From an uncultured Bacteroidales bacterium (GTDB lineage: Bacteria > Bacteroidota > Bacteroidia > Bacteroidales > UBA932), in assembly GCA_905235085.1 (NCBI GenBank), contig CAJOKD010000014.1, forward strand, positions 34,865 to 98,864: a stretch of 64,000 nucleotides of DNA, read 5' to 3'. Positions within the stretch are counted from its first letter, which is position 1. Each line of letters starts with the position of its first letter. This document shows positions 27,577 through 38,180 of this stretch, in pieces. The notes below the pieces were generated by a model that had not been told where the DNA came from, ran no database searches, and saw only the letters and a list, made by a program, of their open reading frames with translations. The position numbers and the translations under genes are program-made.

Positions 27577-28743
27577 ATGGATATGGATTTCGAAGAGAGG
27601 TTGTCCTGGCTCGAGAAGGAGCACGAGGACTTGATAGCGAAGAAGAACGAGCCGGTCTATGTGAACGGAGTCTATGAGAGATATGTCAATCCGGTCCTGA
27701 CGGCGGCACACGCCCCGTTGTTCTGGAGATACGACCTGGACAAGGAAACCAACCCGTACCTGGAAGAAAGATTCGGCATCCACGCCGTCTTCAATTCAGG
27801 AGCGATCAAGCTGGACGGGAAATATGTCCTCGTAGCCAGGGTCGAAGGAGCCGACAGGAAGTCTTTCTTTGCCGTAGCTGAGAGCGAGGACGGAACCAGC
27901 GGATTCAAGTTCCGGGACAGGCCTGTGGTGATGCCGGAATATGGCGAACCGGCCACGAACGTATACGATATGAGGCTGACCGCCCACGAAGACGGCTGGA
28001 TCTACGGCGTTTTCTGCGTGGAGCGGAAAGATCCTGACGCTCCTGCCGGTGACCTTTCGTCGGCTGTCGCGGCTGCCGGGATAGCACGCACCAGGGACCT
28101 GGTCGTCTGGGAAAGGCTTCCGGACTTGAAAGCACCTTCACAGCAGAGGAACGTGGTGCTCCATCCCGAGTTCGTGGACGGTAAGTATGCCTTCTATACA
28201 AGGCCGCAGGACGGTTTCATCGATGCCGGCAGCGGAGGCGGGATCGGCTGGTCGCTGGTTCCTGACATCACTAAGGCTGAAGTGTCGGAAGAGAAGATCA
28301 TCAACCTGAGGTATTACCATACGGTGAAGGAACTTAAGAACGGTGAGGGACCGGCTCCTATAAAGACCCCCCAGGGCTGGCTGCACCTTGCCCACGGAGT
28401 CCGCGGATGCGCCTCCGGACTGCGATATGTCCTGTACCTGTATATGACTTCGCTCGAGGATCCTTCCAAGGTCATTGCCGAGCCTGCCGGTTTCTTTATG
28501 GCACCCGAAGGTGAAGAATACATCGGGGACGTTATGAACGTGCTCTTTTCCAGCGGCTGGACCGTGGATGACGACGGAAAGGTCTTCATCTATTACGCTT
28601 CCAGCGACACCAGGCTCCACGTAGCATCCTCGACCGTCGGCAGGCTGGTGGACTATTGCCTGCACACGGAACCGGACGGATTGCGTACCGGATTGACGGT
28701 GGAAAGGCTCAACAGATTGATAGACAAGAATCTCGGTAAATAA
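27577..28743 (+). CDS. GH130 4-O-beta-D-mannosyl-D-glucose phosphorylase
   Basis: The start is ATG 27577 after a GA-rich stretch; a TTG at 27565 is less likely. The 388-residue protein has no signal peptide. It has the five-bladed propeller motifs of GH130 subfamily 1, including [15 protein letters not shown] with Asp131, which matches the proposed proton donor of the Bacteroides fragilis enzyme, and [12 protein letters not shown]. The reaction is mannosyl-glucose plus phosphate to mannose-1-phosphate plus glucose. It works downstream of the 2-epimerase (6416-7588). The gene lies eight bases after GH26 and one base before the symporter. Confidence 0.93.
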   Translation: MDMDFEERLSWLEKEHEDLIAKKNEPVYVNGVYERYVNPVLTAAHAPLFWRYDLDKETNPYLEERFGIHAVFNSGAIKLDGKYVLVARVEGADRKSFFAVAESEDGTSGFKFRDRPVVMPEYGEPATNVYDMRLTAHEDGWIYGVFCVERKDPDAPAGDLSSAVAAAGIARTRDLVVWERLPDLKAPSQQRNVVLHPEFVDGKYAFYTRPQDGFIDAGSGGGIGWSLVPDITKAEVSEEKIINLRYYHTVKELKNGEGPAPIKTPQGWLHLAHGVRGCASGLRYVLYLYMTSLEDPSKVIAEPAGFFMAPEGEEYIGDVMNVLFSSGWTVDDDGKVFIYYASSDTRLHVASSTVGRLVDYCLHTEPDGLRTGLTVERLNRLIDKNLGK

Positions 28744-28744
28744 T

Positions 28745-30124
28745 ATGGGCAAGATCAAGACAACTTTCCGCGAGAAGGTCGGCTATGGTTTCGGAGATAT
28801 GTCTTCCTCTATGTTCTGGAAGATATTCTCTTATTACCTGCCTTTCTTCTACAGCAACATTTTCGGCCTTACGCTGGACCAGGTCGGACTCCTCCTGGTA
28901 GTGACCAGGATCTGGGATGCTGTCAGCGACCCGATGATGGGCATCCTGGCAGACAGGACTGAGACCAAGTGGGGCAAATACCGTCCTTATCTGCTGCTGA
29001 TGGCCGTACCTTTCGCCCTCAGCGGAATATTCCTGTTCTCCACTCCGGATGCTTCGGCAACGATGAAACTGGTCTGGGCATATGTGACATACATTATGAT
29101 GATGACGGTCTATACCGGAATCAACGTACCTTACGGTGCGATGCTCGGAGTGATGACCGACGATTCAGAGGCCAAGACCGTGCTGAGTTCCTACAGGATG
29201 TTCTTCGCATACGGAGGAAGCTTCATAGCACTGTTCTGCTGGGAACCTCTATGCAATGCCCTTGGCGGATACGGCACGCCTGCCGGCTGGCAGCACGCTA
29301 TGATAGTGATAGCCATCCTGTGCCTCATCCTCTTCCTTCTCTGCTTCAGGATGACGAAGGAGAAAGTTAAACCTGAGGCTACGGGTTCGGTTGGCAATGA
29401 TTTCAAGAGCCTGCTGCGCAACGCTCCGTGGTGGCTGCTCGTGGGCGCCGCCCTCTGCTCGAACCTCTTCAATACGGTCAGGGGCAGCACTATAGCATAT
29501 TTCTTCAACGATGTAATCAGTCAGGATGCGCATCTGAACCTTGGGCCGCTGAGCTTCGTTTTCTATGCCGGCTTGTTCCTCAGCATAGGAGAGGTCTGCA
29601 ATATGATAGGCGTGGCGCTGGCCGTTCCTTTCTCGAAGGCCCTGGGCAAGAAGAGCACCTACATCATATCCCTTGCTGCGCTTATCGTGCTCAGCATCTC
29701 CTTCTTCTACGTGCCTGTGACGGCTTACTGGATGATGATTGTCCTTCAGATAGCGATCAGCATATTCACAGGTATAATCTCTCCTCTTGTATGGAGTATG
29801 TATGCCGATGTCGCCGATTTTGCAGAAGACCGCGACGGGAGTTCTTCCACAGGCCTTATCTTCTCTTCCGGTTCGATGGCCCAGAAGTTCGGAGGTGCTT
29901 TCGGCGGAGCCGCCGTTATGTGGATGCTCGCCGGCTTCGGCTACAATCCTGACGCTGCCGTACAGACGGCTTCCGCAGTGAACGGCCTGAAGATCCTGAT
30001 GAGCTGGATCCCGGCTGCCGTGGCTGCCCTCAGCATAATAGTTATGTCCTTCTATCCCCTGACTACGAGGAAGATGGAAGATATCCAGAAGAACCTTTCA
30101 GTAAAACGTAATATCGAGCAATAG
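28745..30124 (+). CDS. GPH-family sugar:cation symporter (MFS)
   Basis: The 459-residue protein has about 12 membrane helices and the melibiose-carrier-type motifs RIWDAVSDPMMGILADRT (about 56-73) and FAEDRDGSSSTG in a later loop. It is an inner-membrane importer, here most likely for mannobiose or related disaccharides, by position between GH130 and GH5. It starts one base after the GH130 stop and ends one base before the next start codon. Confidence 0.92.
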   Translation: MGKIKTTFREKVGYGFGDMSSSMFWKIFSYYLPFFYSNIFGLTLDQVGLLLVVTRIWDAVSDPMMGILADRTETKWGKYRPYLLLMAVPFALSGIFLFSTPDASATMKLVWAYVTYIMMMTVYTGINVPYGAMLGVMTDDSEAKTVLSSYRMFFAYGGSFIALFCWEPLCNALGGYGTPAGWQHAMIVIAILCLILFLLCFRMTKEKVKPEATGSVGNDFKSLLRNAPWWLLVGAALCSNLFNTVRGSTIAYFFNDVISQDAHLNLGPLSFVFYAGLFLSIGEVCNMIGVALAVPFSKALGKKSTYIISLAALIVLSISFFYVPVTAYWMMIVLQIAISIFTGIISPLVWSMYADVADFAEDRDGSSSTGLIFSSGSMAQKFGGAFGGAAVMWMLAGFGYNPDAAVQTASAVNGLKILMSWIPAAVAALSIIVMSFYPLTTRKMEDIQKNLSVKRNIEQ

Positions 30125-30125
30125 T

Positions 30126-31193
30126 ATGGCACTTTTCAAGGATTTGCCTAAGGTTATGCGGATCGTATTGGCAGTACTTGCTGCAGTCATCCTGTGCGAG
30201 GCTGTATTCGTGCTGGCCAAGGGTACCGCAAAGAAGGCGGAGAGCATCAAGGCCCTCAAGGTGGAAGGTCTGTCCCTCTGTGCGGACGGGGAACCCGTCG
30301 TGTTCAAGGGTGTCAGCCTGGGCTGGCACAACCTCTGGCCGCGTTTCTACGATTCGGCTACCGTGAAAAGCCTTCACGATGACTGGGGCGTGGATATATT
30401 CAGGGCCGCCATCGGTGCGGACGGCCACGCAAAGGCTGACAACCCCGGCTGCCTGGACGGTTATACTGAAGACCCCCAGACCGCTCTCAAATGCGCATAC
30501 AAGGTTATAGATGCGGCGATACAGAACAAGGCTTACGTAATAGTGGACTGGCATTCCCATATCCTGCATCCTAAAGAGGCAGCCGACTTCTTCGGAAAGA
30601 TCGCGTCGAAGTACGCAGGTGTCCCCAACGTCATTTACGAGCTGTTCAACGAGCCCGTCTGCCGGTCATTCGAGGACAGCCGTTCCTATTCCGATCTCGG
30701 CAATCCGGATGCAATGGCGGCATACTGGGATGAACTCAAGGAATATGCGGAGAAGCTCATAAAGGTCATCACCGATGCGGATCCTTCTCATCCTCTGGTA
30801 CTTATGGGCAACCCCTGCTGGGACCAGCGCCCGGACCTGGTGGCTGCAAACCCGGTGGATTACGACAATATAATGTACACTGTCCACTTCTATGCGGCTT
30901 CCCATAAGGAGGAACTGAGGGCAGTCGCCGACTCAGCCCTCGCTGCAGGTGTGCCTCTTTTCATTTCGGAGTGTGCGTCCTGCGAGAATACAGGAGATGG
31001 GGTGACCGATGGACAGTCCTGGAAAGAATGGAACGACTGGGCCTCCGCGCGGAGCATATCTATGTTGTGCTGGAGCATATCCGACAAAGATGAGACCTGC
31101 TCTATGTTCAAGCCTGAAGCTTCTACCGCAGGTCCCTGGGACGATGGAGTCATCAAACCTTGGGGACTCGCAGTCAAAGAATGGCTTAAATAG
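30126..31193 (+). CDS. GH5 endo-beta-1,4-glucanase-like enzyme, membrane-anchored
   Basis: The 355-residue protein has an N-terminal hydrophobic helix (about 10-32) without a lipobox, so it is either cleaved late or kept as a signal anchor in the inner membrane. The GH5 catalytic barrel resembles subfamily 2 cellulases, with acid/base Glu176 (ELFNEPVC), nucleophile Glu282 (FISECASC) and the DWHSH loop. A periplasmic role in trimming gluco- or glucomanno-oligosaccharides fits its place between the symporter and GH94 genes. Confidence 0.88.
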   Translation: MALFKDLPKVMRIVLAVLAAVILCEAVFVLAKGTAKKAESIKALKVEGLSLCADGEPVVFKGVSLGWHNLWPRFYDSATVKSLHDDWGVDIFRAAIGADGHAKADNPGCLDGYTEDPQTALKCAYKVIDAAIQNKAYVIVDWHSHILHPKEAADFFGKIASKYAGVPNVIYELFNEPVCRSFEDSRSYSDLGNPDAMAAYWDELKEYAEKLIKVITDADPSHPLVLMGNPCWDQRPDLVAANPVDYDNIMYTVHFYAASHKEELRAVADSALAAGVPLFISECASCENTGDGVTDGQSWKEWNDWASARSISMLCWSISDKDETCSMFKPEASTAGPWDDGVIKPWGLAVKEWLK

Positions 31194-31199
31194 GGCAGG

Positions 31200-33584
31200 A
31201 TGAACGGAAAATACGGACATTTCGATGACAAGGCCAGGGAATTCGTCATTACCGATCCGGCGACCCCGTGGCCTTGGATCAACTATCTCGGCACAGAAGA
31301 TTTCTTCTCACTCATTTCCGGCACTGCGGGCGGTTACTGTTTCTATCGCGACGCCAAGTTCCGCAGGCTGATCCGTTACCGCTACAACGGGGTTCCTATG
31401 GACTCCGGCGGCAGGTATTTCTATGTCAACGACGGAGGAACCGTATGGAGTCCTGGCTGGATGCCTTGCAAGACTCCGCTGGACTTCTGGGAGTGCCGCC
31501 ACGGTATGGGATATACACGCATCACCGGTGAAAAGGACGGACTCAGGGTCAGTGAACTGTTCTTCGTCCCGAGGGGATATTACTGTGAGGTCCAGAAGGT
31601 TACGATTACAAATGGGTCCTCTTCTCCGAAGCACTTCAAGTTCTGGTCTTTCATCGAATGGTGCCTTTGGAACGCCGAGACCGATATGGAGAACTTCCAG
31701 AGGAACCTGTCTACCGGAGAGGTGGAAGTCGAGGGAAGCGTAATATACCACAAGACCGAATACAGGGAACGCCGCAACCATTATGCATTCTACGGTGTTA
31801 ATGCCCCCGTCGACGGTTTCGACACCGACAGGGAGACCTTCATCGGTATGTATGAAGGTTTCGAAGCTCCACGCAACGTAGTGGCAGGGAAGTCTTCCAA
31901 GTCAATCGCCCACGGCTGGAGTCCGGTCGCCTCCCATTTCCTGGAGATTTCCCTTGAGCCGGGAGAGAGCAGGGAACTGGTATTCGTCCTGGGATATGCC
32001 GAGAATCCTGAAGAAGACAAGTTCGTGGCGCCAGGGATCCTCAACAAGAAAGAGGCTCTGCGCGTACTGGATGCCTTTTCTTCTTCCGCCAGAGTAGATG
32101 CTGCATTCGAGCAACTGCGAAGCTGCTGGGACGGACTGCTCGGCAATTTCAAGTTGGTTTCAGGAGTGCCGGAACTGGACAGGATGGTCAATATCTGGAA
32201 CCAGTACCAGTGTATGGTAACCTTCCTTTTCAGCCGGAGCGCAAGCTTCTTCGAGAGCGGAATCGGCCGCGGAATGGGGTTCAGGGACTCCAATCAGGAC
32301 CTTCTGGGAATAGTGCATATGATTCCCGGACGGGCCCGCCAGAGGATCCTGGACATCGCTGCGACACAGTTCCCCGACGGAGGCTGTTACCATCAGTATC
32401 AGCCGCTTACAAAGCGTGGCAACAACGGTATCGGAGGAGGATTCAACGATGATCCGCTATGGCTTATCATCGGAGTGGACGCATACCTGAAGGAAACGGG
32501 CGACTTCTCGATCCTGGATGAGATGGTCTGCTTCGATAACGTTCCTGGCAGCGAACGCTCTCTCCTGCACCATCTTCAGGTCAGTTTCTCTCACGTGACC
32601 GACAACCTCGGTCCTCACGGACTTCCTTTGATTGGCAGGGCGGACTGGAATGACTGCTTGAATCTCAACTGTTTCTCTTCCAATCCGGACGAATCCTTCC
32701 AGACCACGGGCAACAAGACAGAAGGCAGCCGTGCCGAATCCCTTATGATAGCGGGACAGTTCGTATTTGCCGGCCGCCTGTTCTCCGGCATCCTCGACCA
32801 TATCGGGGAAGACCACTCGGATGTGGATGCCGCGGTAAAGTCTATGGAGGAGGCTGTGAAGGCGCACGGATGGGACGGAGAATGGTTCCTCCGGGCGTAT
32901 GATTATTACGGCCGTAAAGTCGGTTCGAAGGAGAACGAAGAGGGTAAGATATTCATAGAAAGCCAGGGCTGGTGCACGATGGCTGGGATAGGAGCAGACG
33001 AAGGTATGTGCCGCAAGGCCCTGGACTCCACCAGGAAGTATCTCGACTGCGAGCACGGTATCGTACTGAACAATCCGGCATTCAGCAAATACCTCATCGA
33101 ATACGGGGAGATCTCCACGTATCCGGAAGGATATAAGGAGAATGCAGGAGTGTTCTGCCACAACAATCCCTGGGTCATCTGGGGCGAGATACTCGCAGGA
33201 AGGAACGACGATGCCTGGGAGCATTACTGCAAGATTTCCCCGGCCTTCATCAAGGACCAGGAACTGCATAAGGTCGAGCCGTATGTCTACTGCCAGATGG
33301 TGGCGGGAAAGGATGCCGCAAAGCCTGGCGAAGGCAAGAACAGCTGGCTTACCGGTACTGCCGCCTGGAACTGGTCTGCGGTCTCCGGCGGACTCCTTGG
33401 AATCAGGGCAGATTACGACGGACTCCTCATCAAGCCTTGTCTTCCGTCTTCGATCAGGGAATACAAGATACACAGGAAGTTCCGCGAAGCGCAGTACGAC
33501 CTGACGATCCGGAATTCAGCATCAGGCCGAGAGGTTTTCATTCCTTACGAGCCAGGCTGTCACGAGATGACGCTTGAATTATAG
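31200..33584 (+). CDS. GH94 cellobiose phosphorylase
   Basis: The 794-residue cytoplasmic protein has the full GH94 layout: an N-terminal beta-sandwich (about 1-280), a linker helix, and an (alpha/alpha)6-barrel. The key motifs are [17 protein letters not shown] (about 354-370), [19 protein letters not shown] (about 398-416) and [12 protein letters not shown] (about 479-490). The last holds the catalytic aspartate (482 or 485). The reaction is cellobiose plus phosphate to glucose-1-phosphate plus glucose. Together with GH5 and the mannobiose route, it suggests glucomannan is handled. Its stop overlaps that of the convergent GH2 gene. Confidence 0.92.
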   Translation: MNGKYGHFDDKAREFVITDPATPWPWINYLGTEDFFSLISGTAGGYCFYRDAKFRRLIRYRYNGVPMDSGGRYFYVNDGGTVWSPGWMPCKTPLDFWECRHGMGYTRITGEKDGLRVSELFFVPRGYYCEVQKVTITNGSSSPKHFKFWSFIEWCLWNAETDMENFQRNLSTGEVEVEGSVIYHKTEYRERRNHYAFYGVNAPVDGFDTDRETFIGMYEGFEAPRNVVAGKSSKSIAHGWSPVASHFLEISLEPGESRELVFVLGYAENPEEDKFVAPGILNKKEALRVLDAFSSSARVDAAFEQLRSCWDGLLGNFKLVSGVPELDRMVNIWNQYQCMVTFLFSRSASFFESGIGRGMGFRDSNQDLLGIVHMIPGRARQRILDIAATQFPDGGCYHQYQPLTKRGNNGIGGGFNDDPLWLIIGVDAYLKETGDFSILDEMVCFDNVPGSERSLLHHLQVSFSHVTDNLGPHGLPLIGRADWNDCLNLNCFSSNPDESFQTTGNKTEGSRAESLMIAGQFVFAGRLFSGILDHIGEDHSDVDAAVKSMEEAVKAHGWDGEWFLRAYDYYGRKVGSKENEEGKIFIESQGWCTMAGIGADEGMCRKALDSTRKYLDCEHGIVLNNPAFSKYLIEYGEISTYPEGYKENAGVFCHNNPWVIWGEILAGRNDDAWEHYCKISPAFIKDQELHKVEPYVYCQMVAGKDAAKPGEGKNSWLTGTAAWNWSAVSGGLLGIRADYDGLLIKPCLPSSIREYKIHRKFREAQYDLTIRNSASGREVFIPYEPGCHEMTLEL

Positions 33585-35840
33585 GATTCCTATCCTGATA
33601 GTTTGACCGGCTACCGTCACGGTGGCCGGTTTTTCCATTCCTTCCAGGGAACGGACGATGACCTGTGCCTTGTTGCAGAAAGGCTTGATAGTCATCGAAC
33701 CAAGACCATCGGCCGGCCTTTCCACCTCCTTGAACCCCGGATTCCCGTTGCCCCATCCCAGGAAGCAGGCACCCTCTACGGACACATCCAGAGTCTCTTC
33801 AGGGGTGTCGATGTCCAGGACTGCCACATCCTGTCCATCAGGCCTCAAGGAAGGTTTCGAAAGCGTTATCGTGGTGCGCGCAGGCGTTGCCGGGTATTCG
33901 TCGGAGGCGACCATCCTGCCTCCGATGTAACCCTTTGCAGTGTACCTGGTAGCCTTTTCCTTCGCTTTCCATACCAGGTGCCCGTCCTTCGGCATCACTT
34001 TTCTGCCCAGGGACTTCCCATCGGCATACAAGGTAACTTTGTCGCAGCTGGAATACACCCATACTTCGCCCCTGCAAGGTCCGCAGATATGCACCGTAGG
34101 CTCTTCTGTCCATACGGACTTCAGATAGAAAGCCTCGTCTTTCGGGAAACAGCAGTAGTCGAGTATCCCGAACTGGGATCCGGTCGCCGGCCATACCATC
34201 GGATTCGGCTCCCCGCGGTAGTCCTGTCCTGTCCAGTAAATGATTCCGAGGGTCCAGGGACGTTCCTTGTAGAACTTCCATCCGTGTTCTATGACGTTGA
34301 TCCGTCCAAGTGTGTCGACCCTGTTCAGCGGAGTCATCCAGCCTTCCGAAGGCACGGTCTCGTATTTCCCCCTCGTGCCGGCGCCGGAAGTTTCTTCCGT
34401 TCCGACGGCGCTGTGGTCCGGGAACCTTCCGTGGTATTCATCCACCGGATTCTGGACGATGTAGTTGTAGCCGAATACATCCACTCCCTTGACGAGTTCG
34501 TGAGCTCCTGAGCACCCATAGGTGGAAGGCCTCGTGGGATCCAGCCAGTGGACGAAACCGTTCATCCTCCTGGCGATCTCGAGACCCTTTGCATTCCCTT
34601 CCACGGCCCATTCTTCGTTGCCTATGCTCCAAAGGATGACGCACGGGTGGTTCCTGTCACGGTCTATCATATTCTTCAGCTGGGACCATTGCTCACGGTT
34701 GACACCGATCTGACGGTTCTCGTCTATCAACAGGATGCCGAGTTCGTCGCAAAGGTCGAGCATAGCGGGAGATGCAGGATTATGTGAACTGCGGATGGTG
34801 TTGAAACCATATTCCTTGAGTTTGAGGATCCTGTAGCGCCACAGTTCATCCGGCACCCCGACGCCCACTCCTGCGTGGTCCAGGTGCAGGTTGCCTCCCT
34901 TTATCTTGTAAGGCTGCCCGTTGATCTTCAGGCCATCTGTCGTACTGAATTCGATGTCCCGGACGCCGTATCTGCAGGTGTATTCATAGGAAAGCCTGCC
35001 ATCGTAGAACAGCCTGAGCCTGACGTCGTAAAGGTAAGGGTCCCAGGGACTCCACATGTGGTCCAGGCTCTTCACCTCATTCCCTTCGGCATCGAAGAAA
35101 CTGATCTGCGAACTGACCTTGCTCCCGTCCAGCGATTCATCAGCGAGTATGACGCGGAACTCCGGGGCGTTCACCGGATCTTCGCAGTTGAGGTTCAGGG
35201 AATAAGGCTCCAGCATAACCGGACCGGCCTTGTGCAGCCATACGTTGCGGTATATTCCGGCACCTTCGTAGTACCAGCCTTCCTCCGTGGAGGCATTGCA
35301 CCTTACCGTTACCACGTTGTCCCCGCCATAGTCGAGGTATGGGGTCAAGTCGTAGAAAACCGATGAATAGCCGCTCCTTTCGTGTCCGAGGTAGAAGCCG
35401 TTGCAGAACACTTCGCTGTCCCTGAATATCCCTTCGAACTCGATCCAGACCTGCTTCCCTTTGTCCTCCGCCGGGACTGCCAGATGCTTCCGGTACCATC
35501 CTACGGAATTCCGGGGATATCTCCAGCCGATGCATTTGTACCCGTGGGAATGGCTGGCTTCTCCGCTGTAAGGGAGATCCACCACCCAGTCGTGCGGGAG
35601 GCTTATTTTCTGCCAGGCGGAGTCGTCGAAAGCGGGTGCGGTCGGAGACATGCTGTGCGATGATGTCGCAGCCTTGGCGAAGTGGGTGAAATACTCGGTC
35701 CCGTGGCTGAAATCTCCCATCATCGAGGAAGCATCCCCGAGGGAAAAGGTCCAGTGGTTGTTTATAAGCTCTTTGGTGCCCTGCGCGCACAGGCTGGCGG
35801 CGGAGAGCAATATCGCGGTGATGGCTATCAGTTTTTTCAT
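33579..35840 (-). CDS. GH2 beta-galactosidase-like enzyme with DUF4982-type region
   Basis: The 753-residue protein has a signal peptide (cleavage near residue 20), a sugar-binding domain (about 25-205), a short Ig-like domain, a TIM barrel (about 300-575) and a C-terminal beta region (about 585-753) like that of DUF4982-containing GH2 enzymes. The likely acid/base is Glu409 (SIGNEEW) and the nucleophile Glu482, from alignment of [14 protein letters not shown] with the usual G-S-E-T-S-S-A-V-S-T-R-G-E-Y pattern. It could remove galactosyl side groups from galactomannan, but specificity is inferred. Encoded opposite to the mannan operon. Confidence 0.88.
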   Translation of the reverse strand: MKKLIAITAILLSAASLCAQGTKELINNHWTFSLGDASSMMGDFSHGTEYFTHFAKAATSSHSMSPTAPAFDDSAWQKISLPHDWVVDLPYSGEASHSHGYKCIGWRYPRNSVGWYRKHLAVPAEDKGKQVWIEFEGIFRDSEVFCNGFYLGHERSGYSSVFYDLTPYLDYGGDNVVTVRCNASTEEGWYYEGAGIYRNVWLHKAGPVMLEPYSLNLNCEDPVNAPEFRVILADESLDGSKVSSQISFFDAEGNEVKSLDHMWSPWDPYLYDVRLRLFYDGRLSYEYTCRYGVRDIEFSTTDGLKINGQPYKIKGGNLHLDHAGVGVGVPDELWRYRILKLKEYGFNTIRSSHNPASPAMLDLCDELGILLIDENRQIGVNREQWSQLKNMIDRDRNHPCVILWSIGNEEWAVEGNAKGLEIARRMNGFVHWLDPTRPSTYGCSGAHELVKGVDVFGYNYIVQNPVDEYHGRFPDHSAVGTEETSGAGTRGKYETVPSEGWMTPLNRVDTLGRINVIEHGWKFYKERPWTLGIIYWTGQDYRGEPNPMVWPATGSQFGILDYCCFPKDEAFYLKSVWTEEPTVHICGPCRGEVWVYSSCDKVTLYADGKSLGRKVMPKDGHLVWKAKEKATRYTAKGYIGGRMVASDEYPATPARTTITLSKPSLRPDGQDVAVLDIDTPEETLDVSVEGACFLGWGNGNPGFKEVERPADGLGSMTIKPFCNKAQVIVRSLEGMEKPATVTVAGQTIRIGIL

Positions 35841-35847
35841 ATCATTC

Positions 35848-35855
35848 CAAAGATA
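35848..35855 (-). promoter_or_regulatory. -7 box of the GH2 gene
   Basis: TATCTTTG on the minus strand ends seven bases before the start codon at 35840, so the leader would be only a few bases long. Confidence 0.45.
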
Positions 35856-35868
35856 GCAAAACTATGAT

Positions 35869-35876
35869 TATATTTG
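35869..35876 (+). promoter_or_regulatory. -7 box of yicC, deciding its start
   Basis: TATATTTG ends one base before an in-frame ATG at 35878, which would then lie ahead of the transcription start. The ATG at 35896 (MIKSMTGYGK, the conserved family N-terminus) is therefore the real start. Confidence 0.5.
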
Positions 35877-35895
35877 TATGGTAACGAATCGAAAG

Positions 35896-36798
35896 ATGAT
35901 AAAGTCAATGACCGGATACGGCAAGGCTGAGGCCGTCCTGGAGACAGGGAAACTCACCATCGAAATCAAGACATTGAACGGCAAGAACTCCGATGCAAGC
36001 ATCAAGACCCCGCTCCTTCCGAAAGACAAGGAACTGCTGGTGCGCCAGAAGATTTCCGAGGCCCTGGGCAGGGGTACCATCGACTTCTACATGACCTACG
36101 AGCCGAAGGCTGGCAGCGAAGCCAAGAAGATAAACGCGGAACTGGTGAAAGAATATTTCGGCCAGGTCTCCTCTGTCCGCAACAACATAACCAGCTACCG
36201 TGCTGCTAATTTCGGTGACCAGGCCAGGATGGACAATGAGATAATAACGGCCATCCTCCGCTTCCCGGACGTCCTGGACAATTCGCGGCTGGAAGTGATC
36301 AACGACGGCAACTGGCCGGTCGTGGATAAAGCTATAGACGAGGCTCTCGTCGCAGTCAACGAATACAGGTCGAAGGAAGGGCAGGCCCTTTATACAGACG
36401 TCACTTCGAGGGTTAGGAACATACTGGCCCTTGAGGACCGTGTGGAGGGTTTCGAGCAGGAGAGGCTGGACGCCGTGCGGGAGAGGCTTCAGAAGAACCT
36501 TGCCGAACTCGGGCAGAAAGTCGATCCTTCCCGCTTCGAGCAGGAGATGATATTCTACCTCGAGAAACTGGATATCAACGAGGAAAAGGTCCGCCTGCGG
36601 CAGCACTGCAAGTATTTTCTGGATACCATCGACGGTGAAGAATACCCGGGCCGCAAGCTTGGATTCATCATCCAGGAGATGGGCCGCGAGATAAATACGA
36701 CCGGTTCCAAGGCGAACCACGCCGGCATCCAGAAGACCGTAGTCCTGATGAAGGACGAACTTGAAAAGATACGTGAACAATCAATGAACATCCTTTGA
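35896..36798 (+). CDS. yicC: YicC-family endoribonuclease
   Basis: The 300-residue protein begins MIKSMTGYGK, the family hallmark, and ends with GRKLGFIIQEMGREINTTGSKAN, the conserved C-terminal DUF1732 motif, and a final EKIREQ segment. YicC proteins are metal-dependent endoribonucleases in bacteria. The gene is one base upstream of rmuC, forming a likely operon. Confidence 0.93.
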   Translation: MIKSMTGYGKAEAVLETGKLTIEIKTLNGKNSDASIKTPLLPKDKELLVRQKISEALGRGTIDFYMTYEPKAGSEAKKINAELVKEYFGQVSSVRNNITSYRAANFGDQARMDNEIITAILRFPDVLDNSRLEVINDGNWPVVDKAIDEALVAVNEYRSKEGQALYTDVTSRVRNILALEDRVEGFEQERLDAVRERLQKNLAELGQKVDPSRFEQEMIFYLEKLDINEEKVRLRQHCKYFLDTIDGEEYPGRKLGFIIQEMGREINTTGSKANHAGIQKTVVLMKDELEKIREQSMNIL

Positions 36799-36799
36799 T

Positions 36800-38170
36800 A
36801 TGGACGCCGAACTTGCAATATACATCGCCGCAGGAGTGGCCCTGGTCGCGGTCCTGGCCTTGTTTTTCGTACTCGTCAGGTCCTCCAGGGAGCGTCAGCG
36901 GCTGGTGAGGGAATACGAGGATGCGGAAGACGAGTTCCAGGAGCGGCTGATGAAGCTGTCTTCTGAAAAGGCTGCCGTGGAAAGCAAGCTGGCTGCCAGC
37001 GAGGAGTTCGAGGCGAGGATGAGGGAAGTCCAGGACAACGCCCTCAAGATGCAGAAGGAACAGCACGAAAGGGACCTGGAGAATATGAGGGACGCCTTCA
37101 AGGCCCTGTCGGCAGAGAACAGTGCCGTATTCAAGAGGCAGAGCGCCGAGTCGATAGGGGAGCTGCTGAAGCCGATCCGGGAGAAGTTCACCGAATTCGG
37201 AGACGCTGTACGTGAATCGCGCAAGGAAGCTCTCCAGCAGAATGCAGAGCTCAAGGAGCACATCAGGGGAGTTATGGACCGTTCGAATGCTGTCGGGGAA
37301 GAGGCCAGGAACCTGGCGAATGCCCTAACCGGATATTCGAAAGTACAGGGCGACTTCGGGGAAATGCTGCTTACCGACGTGCTGAAGAATTCCGGGCTGC
37401 AGGAAGGAGTGCATTTCTTCACCCAGGGTGTGATGACTGACAGTTCCGGCCACGAGATAAAGAGCGACAGCGGCAGGACTATGATTCCGGACGTGATGGT
37501 ATTCTACCCTGACGATACGACCGTCATCATAGATTCGAAGGTGAGCCTCAATGCCTACCAGGAATGGATGAATGCGGAAAAGGTGGAAGACAGGAAACGC
37601 TTCGCCAAGGCTCACGTGGAAAGTGTAAAGAAGCACGTGGATGAACTCAAGACCAAGGATTATGCATCCTACATCCCCGCTGACAGGAGGAAGGTCAACT
37701 ACAACCTGATGTTCATCCCTGTGGAAGGAGCTTTCCGCCTTATGCTCGAGGAAGATCCGCTGCTCTGGCAAGTTGCCAAGGATAACAATGTATTGATAGT
37801 AAGCCAGATGACATTGATCATCGTGCTCAATATGATCCAGATGGCCTGGAAGCAGGCGAACCAGGAGAAGAACATAGCCGAGGTCTACAAGACCGCCGAG
37901 GAACTGATGAGTCAGCTTAACGGATGGATGGCTAACTATGTCAAGATAGGTGAGTCCCTCGAGAAGGCGATGTCTTCATTCGAAGAGTCGACATCCAAGC
38001 TGAAGGATTCGAACCAGAGCGTGATCAAGAAGATCCAGAAACTGGAAAAACTGGGCTTATCGCCCAAGAAATCACAAGCCAGGATCAAGACTTCGGGAAG
38101 GACCCAGGGACCGGAATCCATCATTCCTGCATCCCTTTCTCCGTCCGGAGATGACCTTGAAGCCCAATGA
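36800..38170 (+). CDS. rmuC: RmuC-family DNA recombination protein
   Basis: The 456-residue protein has an N-terminal membrane helix (about 5-27), a long coiled coil (about 30-190) and the RmuC nuclease-fold domain. The metal-binding strand pair is in IPDVMVFYPDDTTVIIDSKVS (about 232-252), and FIPVEGAF follows later. RmuC limits inversions at short inverted repeats; the mechanism is not settled. The C-terminal 40 residues are low-complexity and overlap possible starts of the next gene. Confidence 0.93.
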   Translation: MDAELAIYIAAGVALVAVLALFFVLVRSSRERQRLVREYEDAEDEFQERLMKLSSEKAAVESKLAASEEFEARMREVQDNALKMQKEQHERDLENMRDAFKALSAENSAVFKRQSAESIGELLKPIREKFTEFGDAVRESRKEALQQNAELKEHIRGVMDRSNAVGEEARNLANALTGYSKVQGDFGEMLLTDVLKNSGLQEGVHFFTQGVMTDSSGHEIKSDSGRTMIPDVMVFYPDDTTVIIDSKVSLNAYQEWMNAEKVEDRKRFAKAHVESVKKHVDELKTKDYASYIPADRRKVNYNLMFIPVEGAFRLMLEEDPLLWQVAKDNNVLIVSQMTLIIVLNMIQMAWKQANQEKNIAEVYKTAEELMSQLNGWMANYVKIGESLEKAMSSFEESTSKLKDSNQSVIKKIQKLEKLGLSPKKSQARIKTSGRTQGPESIIPASLSPSGDDLEAQ

Positions 38171-38180
38171 CATAATGAAT

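Noticed and set aside
32457..33473. 338-codon open frame opposite GH94
   Set aside because: It is an antisense shadow of a well-defined enzyme gene.
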